Assembly: GCF_000612585.1 (NCBI RefSeq)
Contig: NZ_JFCA01000046.1
Coordinates: forward strand, 1-55,036
Direction: 5' to 3'
DNA from: Pseudomonas sp. CHM02
GTDB taxonomy: Bacteria > Pseudomonadota > Gammaproteobacteria > Pseudomonadales > Pseudomonadaceae
DNA: 55,036 nt
A program made the position numbers and the translations under genes. Of the stretch, positions 24,795-33,816 are shown piece by piece. The notes under the pieces were generated by a model. The model did no database searches and had not been told where the DNA came from. It was given only the letters and a program-made list of their open reading frames with translations. Each line of letters opens with the position of its first letter. Position 1 is the first letter of the stretch.

Positions 24795-24867
24795 GGCGGG
24801 GTCTCGATTCATTCAGGCAGTGTGGAAAGCGCTCAATGTCGCGCTTTCCACACGGTCTGGTACGGCG

Positions 24868-24996
24868 TCAGTCCTGGCTTTCGCTGTCGACTGGTTTTGC
24901 TTCTTTGGCCTCAGGCTGTTTGTCGCTGGCCTGCTGCGGTGTTGGCTGCTCTGTAGGGTGCAGGCTTGGGAAGGGGAGATTAGGTATCTCGTGCAT
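24868..24996 (-). CDS. Small Pro/Glu/Lys-rich peptide (42 residues)
   Basis: The frame starts MHEIPNLPFPSLHPTEQ and continues as a low-complexity stretch rich in Pro, Gln, Lys and Glu, ending SESQD. GAGGAG about 8 bases upstream of the ATG is a strong ribosome site and is the main reason to call it a gene. It is probably disordered. No function can be assigned. Confidence 0.45.
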   Translation of the reverse strand: MHEIPNLPFPSLHPTEQPTPQQASDKQPEAKEAKPVDSESQD

Positions 24997-25143
24997 CGTC
25001 GTCGCTCCTCGCAAAGTCTGTTTTTTCAATCGCAGGTGATTCCGCGCTCTCAAAAAGCCTTGGCAGGATACAGCAGTGCAAATGACAAAAAGATTTTTAT
25101 GTCGACAGATGTATGAACTTTCATCGTTTAAACGGTCGCCTTG

Positions 25144-25455
25144 CTAAAAAGGTACCTTGCCCAAAATCATGTCGCGGTACATCACAAAATCCCCCAGCAG
25201 GCTGTAGAACGGGTGCTGAAAGGTCGCCGGGCGGTTCTTTTCGAAGAAGAAATGGCCGATCCACGCGAAGCTGTAGCCGGCAATCGGCAAGGCAATCAAC
25301 AAGCCCAGCGAACCTCTGCCAATGGCATACGCCAGGATGCCGATCACCAGCGTGGTGCCAATGAAATGCAGGCGCCGGCAGGTGCTGTTGGCATGCTCGC
25401 TCAGGTAATAAGGATAAAAATCGGCAAAGCTGTTGAATCGCTTGATGTTTTCCAC
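25144..25455 (-). CDS. DUF962 / Mpo1-like membrane protein
   Basis: The 103-residue protein starts with NIKRFNSFADFYPYYLSEHAN, followed by two to three hydrophobic segments and the HFFFEKNRPATFQHPFYSLLGDF motif near residue 73. It contains the conserved His residues of the DUF962/Mpo1 family, whose yeast member is an iron-dependent dioxygenase of fatty acid alpha-oxidation. The bacterial role is unknown. The GTG start at 25455 is preferred on family length; the frame stays open to 25488. Confidence 0.8.
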   Translation of the reverse strand: MENIKRFNSFADFYPYYLSEHANSTCRRLHFIGTTLVIGILAYAIGRGSLGLLIALPIAGYSFAWIGHFFFEKNRPATFQHPFYSLLGDFVMYRDMILGKVPF

Positions 25456-25615
25456 GGTGACCGGCCCTTTGATTGTTAGGCCGCCCAACAGATGTTCGGC
25501 GGGGAGCTTATTTGAGTCTAGAGTGATCAGTGGTAACAGCCAGTGACAATAGATGCCACTTTAGTATCCTTGGCTTCCTGGCTGCCGTGTGAGCCTGCTT
25601 TTTTAAGAAGACGCC

Positions 25616-26674
25616 ATGAGCGAACGAACAACTTCTGCAAGCTGGGCGATGGGGATAGTCAAGGCATTGGAAATGGACGGCCTGGATTGCCGCGCCTTGT
25701 TCAAGCAGCTAGGCCTGGACTACGCCGCCCTGAGCGACCCCGACGCGCGGTTTCCCCAAGACTCCATGACCCGGCTGTGGCAACGGGCGGTGGAGTTGTC
25801 GGGCAACCCGGCGATTGGCTTGAACATGGGCAAGGTGGTACGCCCGGCGTCGTTTCATGTGGCGGGTTATGCACTGATGTCCAGCAATACGCTGGCTGAA
25901 GGGTTTATGCGCCTGGTGCGCTATCAGCGGATCATCGCCGAAAGTGCCGACCTGAGTTTCCGACTGATCCCCGAGGGTTATGCGCTGATTCTGACGGTGC
26001 ATGGCGATCACTTGCCGCCCACCCGGCAAAGCGCCGAAGCCTCGCTGGCCAGTGCCCTGGCCCTCTGCGGCTGGCTGACCGGCCGAACCCTGCAGCCGCG
26101 CAAGGTGGTGCTGCAAGGTGAGCAACCGGCGGACCTGGCCCCGTACAAACAAGCGTTCCACGCGCCGCTGGAATTCAACGCGCCCTATGACGCGCTGATT
26201 TTCGAGCGTGCCGACATGGACGCGCCCCTGCCCACGGCCAACGAGGCCATGGCGTTGCTGCATGATCGATTTGCCGGCGAATACCTGGCGCGTTTTTCGG
26301 AAAGCCGCGTGACCCACAAGGCGCGGCAAGTGCTGTGCCGCCTGTTGCCCCAGGGCGAGCCAAAGCGTGAAGTGGTGGCCCAGACGTTGCACCTGTCCCA
26401 GCGCACCTTGCAGCGGCGCCTGCAGGAAGAGGGTACGAGCTTCCAGACCTTGCTTGACGACACCCGCCGTGAACTGGCCGAGCAGTACCTGGCGCAGCCG
26501 AGCATGACCCTGCTGGAGATCGCCTACCTGCTGGGGTTTGCCGACCCGAGCAACTTCTTCCGTGCGTTTCGTCGCTGGTTCGATGCCACGCCTGGCGAGT
26601 ACCGGGCGCGGTTGCTGGACACGTCGACGGTCAGTGGCGCCAAAACGCCGGAATGCACAGCACAAAGACTGTAA
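25616..26674 (+). CDS. AraC-family transcriptional regulator
   Basis: This 352-residue protein has an N-terminal arabinose-binding-type domain (residues about 20-210, including GNPAIGLNMGK near 63) and a C-terminal AraC helix-turn-helix pair. LHLSQRTLQRRLQEEGTSF near residue 262 and LLGFADPSNFFRAFRRWF near 304 are the two helices. It resembles the OruR/ArgR-type subgroup of Pseudomonas regulators, but its target is not visible. It overlaps the end of trkH tail to tail by 44 bases. No obvious partner gene is adjacent. Confidence 0.85.
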   Translation: MSERTTSASWAMGIVKALEMDGLDCRALFKQLGLDYAALSDPDARFPQDSMTRLWQRAVELSGNPAIGLNMGKVVRPASFHVAGYALMSSNTLAEGFMRLVRYQRIIAESADLSFRLIPEGYALILTVHGDHLPPTRQSAEASLASALALCGWLTGRTLQPRKVVLQGEQPADLAPYKQAFHAPLEFNAPYDALIFERADMDAPLPTANEAMALLHDRFAGEYLARFSESRVTHKARQVLCRLLPQGEPKREVVAQTLHLSQRTLQRRLQEEGTSFQTLLDDTRRELAEQYLAQPSMTLLEIAYLLGFADPSNFFRAFRRWFDATPGEYRARLLDTSTVSGAKTPECTAQRL

Positions 26675-28085
26675 TGATCTCCAGCCGGCCCAGCAGCATG
26701 CCGAGCGACAGAATCCACTTGGCTGCATCCGGCAGGCTGGCGAAGTTGCCCGCCGGGCCAATCGTTTCTCCCAGCCCAGGACCCACGCCGGACACGGTAC
26801 TCGCGGCGCCGGTCAAGGCGGTCATCCAGTCCAGGCCCAGCAGCGACAAGGCCAGGGCGATGGCACAGATGGTGATGGCGAAGAAAAACGAAAAGGTCAG
26901 GATCGAACGCACGATCTCTTCGTCGAGACGGTGGCCGTTGTATTTCTGCTTGATCACCGCGCGCGGGTGAATCAGCTGGTTCAAGTTGGCCTTGAGCAGG
27001 ATATAGGCGACCTGGAAGCGGAAGATCTTGATCCCGCCGGCCGTAGAGCCTGAGCAGCCACCGATGAAGCCCAGGTAGAAGAACAGCATCAGTGAGAAGT
27101 TGCCCCACAGGCTGTAGTCCCCCAGCGCGAAACCTGTGGTAGTGACCACCGATGTCACGTTCAGCGCCACATGTCGCAGCGCCTCCAGCCAATGCAGATT
27201 GGTGGTCCACCAGTACCAGGTGCCGAGCACCAGCCAGGTCACCAGCAACAAACCGAGCAAACCTTGTACCTGCTGATCCTTGATCAGCGCCTTGCGGTTG
27301 CCGCGCAAGGTGGCCACGTACAGGGTGAACGGCAGGCTGCCGAGGATCATCACCACCACCGCCACCCAGTGCACGGCCGGTTGTTTCCAGTGCGCCAGGG
27401 ATTCATCGGAGGTGGAGAACCCGCCGGTGGAAATCGCCGACATCGCATGGTTGATCGCATCGAACAGACCCATGCCGGCCCACCAGAAGGCCAGGCTGCC
27501 GAGGATGGTGATGCCCACATACGCCGCCACGATCAGCCGCGCCACCATGTGCGAGCGGGGCATGACCTTTTCCGAGCGGTCCGAGGATTCGGTCTGGAAC
27601 AGGCGCATGCCACCGATACGCAGCAGTGGCAGGATCGCCACCGCCATACCGATAAAACCGATGCCGCCCAGCCAGTGCAGCAGCGAACGCCACATCAGGA
27701 TGCCCGGCGACATGGTGTCCAGGCCGCTCAACACCGTGGAGCCGGTGGCGGTGATACCGGACATGCTTTCGAAGAACGAGTCGGTGTAGCTGATGTGCTG
27801 GGTCAACAGAAACGGCAGCGCGGCGAAGATGCACACCACCAGCCAGCTTGTCACTGTAAGCAGGTACATGTCCCGCGGGCGCAGGTGCACATGCTCGGGG
27901 CGACCGGGGATCACCAGGGCCAGGCCTGCAATGAAGGTGATCATGCTGGCCCACAGGAAAGAGGGCAGGTCACTGGTGCGTTCGAAGATCACCAGGGTCG
28001 CCATGGGCACGACCATGGCGATTGCGAGGGTGATCAGGAAGATGCCGATGATGAAACCGATGATGCGTAGGGTCGGCAACGCCAT
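26631..28085 (-). CDS. trkH: Trk system potassium uptake protein
   Basis: TrkH is the channel subunit of the Trk potassium uptake system, gated by TrkA, which is not in this window. The 484-residue protein has the four-fold repeated pore architecture, with filter-like segments SGITATGSTV near residue 110, SAISTGGFSTSDES near 218, VTSVVTTTGFALGDY near 315 and TGAASTVSGVGPGLG near 431. These glycine-centred loops are all intact. The ATG at 28085 lies in a 169-base gap from the upstream imelysin gene. The last 44 bases overlap the AraC-type gene on the other strand. Confidence 0.94.
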   Translation of the reverse strand: MALPTLRIIGFIIGIFLITLAIAMVVPMATLVIFERTSDLPSFLWASMITFIAGLALVIPGRPEHVHLRPRDMYLLTVTSWLVVCIFAALPFLLTQHISYTDSFFESMSGITATGSTVLSGLDTMSPGILMWRSLLHWLGGIGFIGMAVAILPLLRIGGMRLFQTESSDRSEKVMPRSHMVARLIVAAYVGITILGSLAFWWAGMGLFDAINHAMSAISTGGFSTSDESLAHWKQPAVHWVAVVVMILGSLPFTLYVATLRGNRKALIKDQQVQGLLGLLLVTWLVLGTWYWWTTNLHWLEALRHVALNVTSVVTTTGFALGDYSLWGNFSLMLFFYLGFIGGCSGSTAGGIKIFRFQVAYILLKANLNQLIHPRAVIKQKYNGHRLDEEIVRSILTFSFFFAITICAIALALSLLGLDWMTALTGAASTVSGVGPGLGETIGPAGNFASLPDAAKWILSLGMLLGRLEIITVFVLCIPAFWRH

Positions 28086-28211
28086 GAAGTGAGCTCGGGT
28101 GTTGGGGGTGGCGCCATTCTACCTACGGTGCAGGTCTTGTAAACCGGGGCTTGGAAGCGATGTGAGTCTAATGTGGGAGCGGCGTTAGATTGATTGTCGA
28201 CATCCGCGCAT

Positions 28212-28240
28212 AAAAAAGGCGACCCGAAGGTCGCCTTTTT
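28212..28240 (-). terminator. Terminator of the imelysin gene
   Basis: GGCGACC (28218-28224) pairs with GGTCGCC (28229-28235) across CGAA, flanked by A and T tracts, so it works on the minus strand. It separates the imelysin gene from trkH. Confidence 0.88.
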
Positions 28241-28254
28241 CAACACGGCACTGA

Positions 28255-29598
28255 TCAGAACTCGTGATCAGCGTTATCCGGGTTCAGGTCGCTGATGCCC
28301 AGATTGCCCGCCGCCGTTTCGATCGAGCCGGTCTGCTTGACCAGCGCGGCGATGGCGTCGCGCACGATCTGGTTGCCGGCCTCGTTACCGGCAGCGATCA
28401 ACTGGTCGTAGTGCTCACCCTTGTTGGCGTGGTCAACCATGACCTGGATCTTCGCTTCGGTCGCCGCCAGGTCAGCCTTCAAGGCGTTGTCGGCAGCCGG
28501 GTCGGCCTTGGTCACCAGGGACGACAGGCTGGCGCCCGTCAGCTTGGTGCCATCGACGCGGGTGTACTCGCCCAGGTAGACGTTGCGGATGCCCTTGGCG
28601 TCGTAGAACTGCGAGTTGTGGGTGTTATCGCTGAAGCAATCGTGTTCGTCTTCCGGCGAGTTGGCTTCCAGGGAAACCTTCATGCGCTCACCGGCCAGCT
28701 CGCCGAGGGACAGGCTGCCCATGCCGAACAGCATTTTGCGCAGGCCGTCGGTGGCGGGTTCTGCCTCCAGGGTGGCGCGGTAGTTGTCTTCGACGTTGGG
28801 TTTCCAGTTGCCGACCATTTCTTCGAGGTCGCTGACCAGCAGTTGGGTCACGGCGCTCAGGTAGGCGCGACGACGCTCGTTGTGGCCGCCCGTGGCGCCG
28901 TCGCCGGTCAGGTAGTCCGACGCAGGACGGTTGCCGGCGCCAGGGCCGGTACCGTTCAGGTCCTGGCCCCACAGCAGGAATTCGATGGCGTGGTAGCCGG
29001 TGGCGACGTTGGCCTCGGAACCGCCCAGCTCATTGAGGCTGGCGAGTTTTTCCGGGGTGATGTCTTTCACGTCGATCTTGTCTTCGCCGACCTGGATCTC
29101 GGTGTTGGCGATGATATTGGCGGTGGCGCCCGGGTTACCCAGCGCGTGTTCGTAGGACTTGTCGACATAGTCGATCAGGCCTTCGTCCAGCGGCCATGCG
29201 TTCACCTGGCCTTCCCAGTCGTCGACGATGGTGTTGCCGAAACGGAACACTTCGCTCTGCAGGTACGGAACGCGGGAGGCGATCCAGGCATCACGCGCGG
29301 CTTTCAGGGTGTCGGCGTTCGGCTTGGCCAGGAACGCGTCAACCGCGGTCTGCAGGGTTTTTGCGGTGGACTCGGCATCGCTGTACACCGCGAACACCAT
29401 GTCAGCGTAATGCGCGACCACGGCCTTGGCGGCCGCTTCGTCGACCTGGCCAGCAGGCGTGGCAGCCGCTGGAGCGGTAGTGCTGGCAGCCGGGGTCGGC
29501 GCCTGGGGTGCTGCGGCCTTGTCTTTACCTTCGCCGCAACCGGCGAGAGAAATGGCAATGGCCAGCAGACTGGCGGTGGCCAGGGGCATACGAATCAT
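28255..29598 (-). CDS. Imelysin-family lipoprotein (iron-regulated type)
   Basis: The 447-residue protein has a lipoprotein signal ending LAGC near residue 20, then a Pro/Ala/Thr-rich linker and the imelysin peptidase-like domain from about residue 50. The GYHAIEFLLWGQDL segment near 200 carries the conserved GxHxxE-like motif. Related proteins (IrpA, EfeO-like) are iron-regulated and periplasmic or outer-membrane associated, thought to help iron uptake. The ATG at 29598 follows AGCAGGA; a longer frame to 29676 has no signal peptide at its start. A Fur-like box lies 61-79 bases upstream. No peroxidase or permease gene is adjacent. Confidence 0.85.
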   Translation of the reverse strand: MIRMPLATASLLAIAISLAGCGEGKDKAAAPQAPTPAASTTAPAAATPAGQVDEAAAKAVVAHYADMVFAVYSDAESTAKTLQTAVDAFLAKPNADTLKAARDAWIASRVPYLQSEVFRFGNTIVDDWEGQVNAWPLDEGLIDYVDKSYEHALGNPGATANIIANTEIQVGEDKIDVKDITPEKLASLNELGGSEANVATGYHAIEFLLWGQDLNGTGPGAGNRPASDYLTGDGATGGHNERRRAYLSAVTQLLVSDLEEMVGNWKPNVEDNYRATLEAEPATDGLRKMLFGMGSLSLGELAGERMKVSLEANSPEDEHDCFSDNTHNSQFYDAKGIRNVYLGEYTRVDGTKLTGASLSSLVTKADPAADNALKADLAATEAKIQVMVDHANKGEHYDQLIAAGNEAGNQIVRDAIAALVKQTGSIETAAGNLGISDLNPDNADHEF

Positions 29599-29658
29599 GG
29601 CGAACATCCTGCTTCGGTTGTTGATAGGGCGCGCGGGGGAGCGCAAAAACTGCGACAT

Positions 29659-29677
29659 AATGCGAAAGATTTGCATT
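29659..29677. promoter_or_regulatory. Candidate Fur box upstream of the imelysin gene
   Basis: On the minus strand the 19 bases read AATGCAAATCTTTCGCATT. They match the palindromic Fur pattern AATGATAATCATTATCATT at 14 of 19 positions, with perfect AATGC/GCATT ends. Binding is inferred; the iron link of imelysin proteins is the support. Confidence 0.4.
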
Positions 29678-29725
29678 TTGTGTAAAGGGTTATACGCGGG
29701 AAATATTCAGTATCGTTTTGACCGG

Positions 29726-31777
29726 TCAGAGAATCGCCGCGTTATTGCGCTCCGACTGCTTCAAAAAAGCCGCCAGCTCCCGTGCAGGCAAGGGTTTGCT
29801 GTAGTGGTAACCCTGACCTTCATGGCAGCCTTCGGAGATGATGTAGGCCTCCTGCTCGGCGGTTTCCACGCCTTCGGCGATCACCTGCATGCCCAGGCTT
29901 TTGCCCAGTTGGATGATCGCGCGCACGATGGTGGCGTCGTCGTCATCGTCCAACAGGTCCTGGACGAAGCTCTTGTCGATCTTGATCTTGTCCAGGGGCA
30001 GGCTTTTCAGGTAACTGAGGGACGAATAGCCGGTGCCGAAGTCATCAATGGCAATCAATGCCCCGGAACGGCGCAGGCTCAGCAGGTGCTGGGCAGCGGT
30101 GCTGATGTCTTCCATCAGGCCGGTTTCGGTGACTTCCAGCTCCAGGCTGCGCGGTGGCAGGCGGTAGATCTGCATCAGGTTGTTGACCACCCGCGGCAAC
30201 TCGGTGTGGTGCAGTTGCACAGTGGACAGGTTGACCGCCATGCGCAGGCTGGTGAACCCCAGGTCATGCCATTCGCGCAGTTGCCTGCAAGCCTGGTCCA
30301 GCACCCATTCGCCAATCGAAATGATCGTGCCGTTCTGTTCCGCCAAAGGGATGAACAGGTCGGGTGGGACCATGCCGTGTTCCGGATGCTGCCAGCGGAT
30401 CAGGGCTTCGACGCCGACCACGCGATTGTCGCGGTAGCTGATCTGCGGCTGGTACACCAAGTGAAACTGGTCGCGACTGAGGGCGTCGCGCAGGTCTTTT
30501 TCCAGTTCGCGGCGCCGGCGCATTTCGCTGTCGACGCTGGCGATATAGAACTGATAGCGGTTGCGCGAACGGGTCTTGGCCAGGGTCATGGTCTGTTCGG
30601 CTTTCTGCAGCAGCTTTTCAGTGCTGTCGCCGTCTTCCGGGAACAAGGTGATGCCGATAGTGGCGCGCAGGCGAATGCCTTCGTGGTCGAGGGCGAACTC
30701 CGCTTCCAGGTCGTCGAGGATGCTCTGTGCCAGTTCGGCGGCCTCGTAGGGCTGGTCGATATCGGCCTGTACCAGGGCGAATTGGTCGCCGCCCAGCCGG
30801 GCGAGTGCGCCGAGGCGGCCGCTATGGGCGCGCAGGCGGTCGGCCAGGGCCAACAGCAATTTGTCGCCGGCCTGGTAGGTGAACTGCTCGTTGACGCTCT
30901 TGAAGTCATCCAGTCCCACGCACAACACCGCCACGCGCCGTTGCCTACGGCCGGCGTCGATGAGGATCTTGTCCAGTTGCTCCTGCAGTTTCTGGCGGTT
31001 CGGCAGGCCGGTCAGGAAATCATACTGGGCCATGCGCAGCAGGCTGCTTTCGGCTTCATGGCGCAGGTGGGTATTACGTTCGATGGATTCGAGCAACTGG
31101 TTGGCGGTATTGATCCACAGCCCCAACTCATTGCGCTCGTGGCCCTTGAGCTGGGGGATCTTGTGTTCGCTGGGGCGGTCGGGGTTGATCGAGGTCAGGT
31201 GCTCGATAATCCGCGACAGTGGCTTGGTCAGCAGCCAGTGGTAGACCAGGTACAGCACCAGGCCCATGGCCAAGGCACGCAGCACCCCGGAAATGAAGAT
31301 GATCACTGAATTGACGATAAAACCCTGGCCATACGTGGCGGTGTCGAGGGTGATACTCAGGTCGCCGTAGTACTCGCTGTACGGGCCTTTGCCGACCAGG
31401 GGCGTGGTAAAGGTGCGTTCCTGGCCAAGAATCAGGTCGGTCAGCCAGCGGCTGGGGGCTTGCTGCAAGGCGCGGCTTTTCTCGGCCAGCATGGTTTCGT
31501 TGGGATGGCCGATGGATGCCATGCGCACCGCGTCATCCTGGAACAGGCCCTCAATGACTTGCATGCCCATCTCGCGGTCCAGGCTGTAGACGGCCTGGGT
31601 CGAGGGGTCGCGAAACATGTCGAGGATGCGCTGGGCATCGCCGGCCACGGCCTGGCGCGTCTTGTAGGCATCGAAAACGATCTGCGCCACGCTCAGCGCC
31701 ACGCCCACGATCAATGCCGACAGCAGCACAACCCGTAGCAACTTCACCGACAAGCTGTTCTTGAGTTCCAGCTTCAA
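29726..31777 (-). CDS. bifA: Cyclic-di-GMP phosphodiesterase with degenerate GGDEF domain
   Basis: This 683-residue inner-membrane protein has transmembrane helices near residues 12-35 and 150-180 around a periplasmic sensor. A GGDEF-type domain (about 255-410) follows, whose signature reads RLGGDQF instead of GGDEF, and then an EAL domain (about 425-675). The EAL motif EALIRW near 452, the DDFGTGYSS loop and IKIDKSFV are intact. Layout, length and the GGDQF change match BifA, a phosphodiesterase that lowers c-di-GMP and controls the biofilm-swarming switch in Pseudomonas. Catalysis of degradation only is inferred from these motifs. It stands alone on its strand. Confidence 0.9.
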   Translation of the reverse strand: MKLELKNSLSVKLLRVVLLSALIVGVALSVAQIVFDAYKTRQAVAGDAQRILDMFRDPSTQAVYSLDREMGMQVIEGLFQDDAVRMASIGHPNETMLAEKSRALQQAPSRWLTDLILGQERTFTTPLVGKGPYSEYYGDLSITLDTATYGQGFIVNSVIIFISGVLRALAMGLVLYLVYHWLLTKPLSRIIEHLTSINPDRPSEHKIPQLKGHERNELGLWINTANQLLESIERNTHLRHEAESSLLRMAQYDFLTGLPNRQKLQEQLDKILIDAGRRQRRVAVLCVGLDDFKSVNEQFTYQAGDKLLLALADRLRAHSGRLGALARLGGDQFALVQADIDQPYEAAELAQSILDDLEAEFALDHEGIRLRATIGITLFPEDGDSTEKLLQKAEQTMTLAKTRSRNRYQFYIASVDSEMRRRRELEKDLRDALSRDQFHLVYQPQISYRDNRVVGVEALIRWQHPEHGMVPPDLFIPLAEQNGTIISIGEWVLDQACRQLREWHDLGFTSLRMAVNLSTVQLHHTELPRVVNNLMQIYRLPPRSLELEVTETGLMEDISTAAQHLLSLRRSGALIAIDDFGTGYSSLSYLKSLPLDKIKIDKSFVQDLLDDDDDATIVRAIIQLGKSLGMQVIAEGVETAEQEAYIISEGCHEGQGYHYSKPLPARELAAFLKQSERNNAAIL

Positions 31778-31989
31778 AGGGGCATTCCTTGTCTCATGCG
31801 GGTGGCCTTCAATATGCCATGAGTATTGGCAATCTGGTGATGGCAGTCAAAGGAACATTGGGGCAAGGGCGGGTTTGATGCGGGGAGGGGCGGTTTGCGT
31901 GGGGCCGGGCCACCGAAAGGCCAGGCGGATTGGCGTCCGCCTGCCCCAAAAAACAGCAGTCACTCAGCTCATGTAAGACGGTGGGAGGG

Positions 31990-32211
31990 TTATGCTGGCT
32001 TGGAAAAATCGTAGGTAATCTTTTTTTCTACCGTCGTCGTGAAGTCTATTTTCTTTTGATCGTTCTGAGCGGTGGTGTCTTCGGCAAACAGTTTCTTCGC
32101 GGCGGCATCGGCGAAGGGTTGGATGAGCGGGGTGATCGCTTTGGTGATCTCTCCAGCGGCTTTGGCGAGGTCGCCAATGATAGGCAGTGTTGCGAGTGCT
32201 CCAATGGTCAT
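31990..32211 (-). CDS. Small amphipathic-helix protein (73 residues)
   Basis: The protein begins MTIGALATLPIIGDLAKAAG and continues ITKAITPLIQPFADAAAKKLF, a long helix with one hydrophobic and one polar face, then a charged end (VEKKITYDFSKPA). It has no cleavable signal peptide. GGAGAA lies about 8 bases before the ATG at 32211; the ATG two codons earlier would leave too little room for that site. I do not recognise a family. Helices of this kind occur in membrane-active peptides and in small export substrates, but nothing nearby supports either. No gene lies between it and bifA. Confidence 0.55.
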   Translation of the reverse strand: MTIGALATLPIIGDLAKAAGEITKAITPLIQPFADAAAKKLFAEDTTAQNDQKKIDFTTTVEKKITYDFSKPA

Positions 32212-32294
32212 GGTCATTTCTCCGACAGGGGTGAGGGGCGAATTCCTCTCCCTGCCTGGGTGGCAGCGTCACGCCGCTCGGTTCCAACGCCGAC

Positions 32295-32327
32295 AAAAAA
32301 GCCCGGCATTCGCCGGGCTCTTTTTTT
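32295..32327 (-). terminator. Terminator of sodB
   Basis: GCCCGGC pairs with GCCGGGC around ATTC and is flanked by six A and seven T residues. It works on the minus strand after sodB and would stop read-through into the small gene at 31990. Confidence 0.92.
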
Positions 32328-32341
32328 ACTGCAAGCAGTGC

Positions 32342-32938
32342 TTAGGCAGTGAAGGTCTTGCCTTCGAACTGCTCAGCCACGAACTTCCAGTTGACCAGGT
32401 TCCAGAACGCTTCCACATACTTTGGACGCACGTTGCGGTAGTCGATGTAGTAGGCGTGTTCCCACACGTCGCAGGTCAGCAGCGGGGTGTCGCCGCTGGT
32501 CAGCGGGTTGCCGGCGCCGATGGTGCTGGCCAGGGCCAGGGAACCGTCAGCCTTTTTCACCAGCCAGCCCCAACCGGAACCGAAGGTGCCGACGGACGTC
32601 TTGGTGAACTCTTCCTTGAACTTGTCGAACGAACCGAACGCAGCGTTGATGGCTTCAGCCAGCGCGCCGGTCGGTTGGCCGCCGGCGTTTGGCGCCAGGC
32701 AGTTCCAGTAGAAGGTGTGGTTCCAGACCTGAGCGGCGTTGTTGAAGATACCGCCCGAAGAGGATTTGACGATCTCTTCCAGGGTCTTGCCTTCGAACTC
32801 GGTGCCTGGCACCAGGTTGTTCAGGTTCACGACATAGGTGTTGTGGTGCTTGTCGTGGTGGTATTCCAAGGTTTCCTTGGAAATGTGCGGCTGCAGGGCA
32901 TCGTGTGCGTAGGGCAGCGGCGGCAATTCGAAAGCCAT
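32342..32938 (-). CDS. sodB: Iron superoxide dismutase
   Basis: SodB converts superoxide to hydrogen peroxide and oxygen in the cytoplasm. The 198-residue protein carries the expected metal ligands in YHHDKHHNTYVVNLN near residue 26, NHTFYWNCLAP near 73 and DVWEHAYYIDYRN near 157. The residues around these (for example GSGWGWLV and AFGSFDKFKEEF) fit the iron rather than the manganese form. AGGAG precedes the ATG at 32938, chosen because MAFELPPLPYAHDAL is the standard N-terminus. Iron-responsive control is common for sodB, but no clear Fur box was picked out here. Confidence 0.96.
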   Translation of the reverse strand: MAFELPPLPYAHDALQPHISKETLEYHHDKHHNTYVVNLNNLVPGTEFEGKTLEEIVKSSSGGIFNNAAQVWNHTFYWNCLAPNAGGQPTGALAEAINAAFGSFDKFKEEFTKTSVGTFGSGWGWLVKKADGSLALASTIGAGNPLTSGDTPLLTCDVWEHAYYIDYRNVRPKYVEAFWNLVNWKFVAEQFEGKTFTA

Positions 32939-33116
32939 GATGATTCTCCTAATCAGGTCAGTTGCGGTGAGCGCAAGGCCGATCACGGGCGGCCAAACAA
33001 GCGCCGGGGAGTTTGTACTCTTTGCGGCGCAGGGTCCGGATCATAGCACCGGGGGTGCGGCAAAACCACGCAACAACTGTGTGGGATAGAGGTTCCAGAG
33101 CGTTTTGGAATATTCG

Positions 33117-33716
33117 TCAGGCGCTGATCAATTGATAGGCCACGCTGAACATCATCACGGCCACCAACAGGTCCAGCAAACGCCATGTGGCCGGGCGCGC
33201 CAGCCACGGTGCCAGCCACGCCGCGCCGAGTGCGAGGGTGGAGAACCACAGCAGCGATGCGCTGGCGGCACCGGCCACATAGGCGCCGGGTTCGGTTTGC
33301 TGGGCGCCGAGTGAGCCAATCAGCAGCACCGTGTCCAGGTACACGTGGGGGTTGAGCAATGTCACCGCCAGGGCGCTGAGCAGCACCGCGCGCAGTGAGC
33401 GCACCTTGAGGCTGCCCACCTGGTCAAGGCTCTGTTTCGCACAGGCCCGACGCAGCGCGCATGCACCGTACCACAGCAGGAACGCGGCGCCGCCCCAGCG
33501 GGCAACGCCCAGCAGGATCGGGCTCTGGGCCAGAATCGTCGCCAGCCCGAAAACGCCGGCGGCCACCAGCAGTGCATCACAGATCACGCACAGCGCCGCC
33601 ACAGGCAAATGGTGCTCACGACGCAGGCTTTGCGCCAGTACAAAAGCGTTCTGGGTGCCGATGGCCATGATCAGCCCCAGGGCCACCAACAGGCCATTCA
33701 TATAGCTTTGCCACAT
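33117..33716 (-). CDS. argO: LysE/ArgO-family amino acid exporter
   Basis: This 199-residue inner-membrane protein exports basic amino acids, probably arginine. It has five to six hydrophobic helices, the MAIGTQNAFVLAQSLRREH segment near residue 19 and LLNPHVYLDTVLLIGSLG near 119, both close to E. coli ArgO. The gene diverges from an argP-type regulator across a 100-base gap, the classic arrangement of argO with its activator, which supports the assignment. Confidence 0.9.
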   Translation of the reverse strand: MWQSYMNGLLVALGLIMAIGTQNAFVLAQSLRREHHLPVAALCVICDALLVAAGVFGLATILAQSPILLGVARWGGAAFLLWYGACALRRACAKQSLDQVGSLKVRSLRAVLLSALAVTLLNPHVYLDTVLLIGSLGAQQTEPGAYVAGAASASLLWFSTLALGAAWLAPWLARPATWRLLDLLVAVMMFSVAYQLISA

Positions 33717-33816
33717 AGTTGAAGATCCTTGCTCAGGCCGAAACGATGCTGGCTATCTTCCATGCAGTAGCTGTATAAGAAAAACAAATAGTGCTGATCG
33801 CTCATTAGAGAAACTG

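Noticed and set aside
29426..31309. A long open frame on the plus strand opposite bifA
   Set aside because: In GC-rich Pseudomonas DNA the strand opposite a real gene often stays open. It encodes a His/Gln/Val-rich sequence without domains, while the minus strand has clear GGDQF and EAL motifs.
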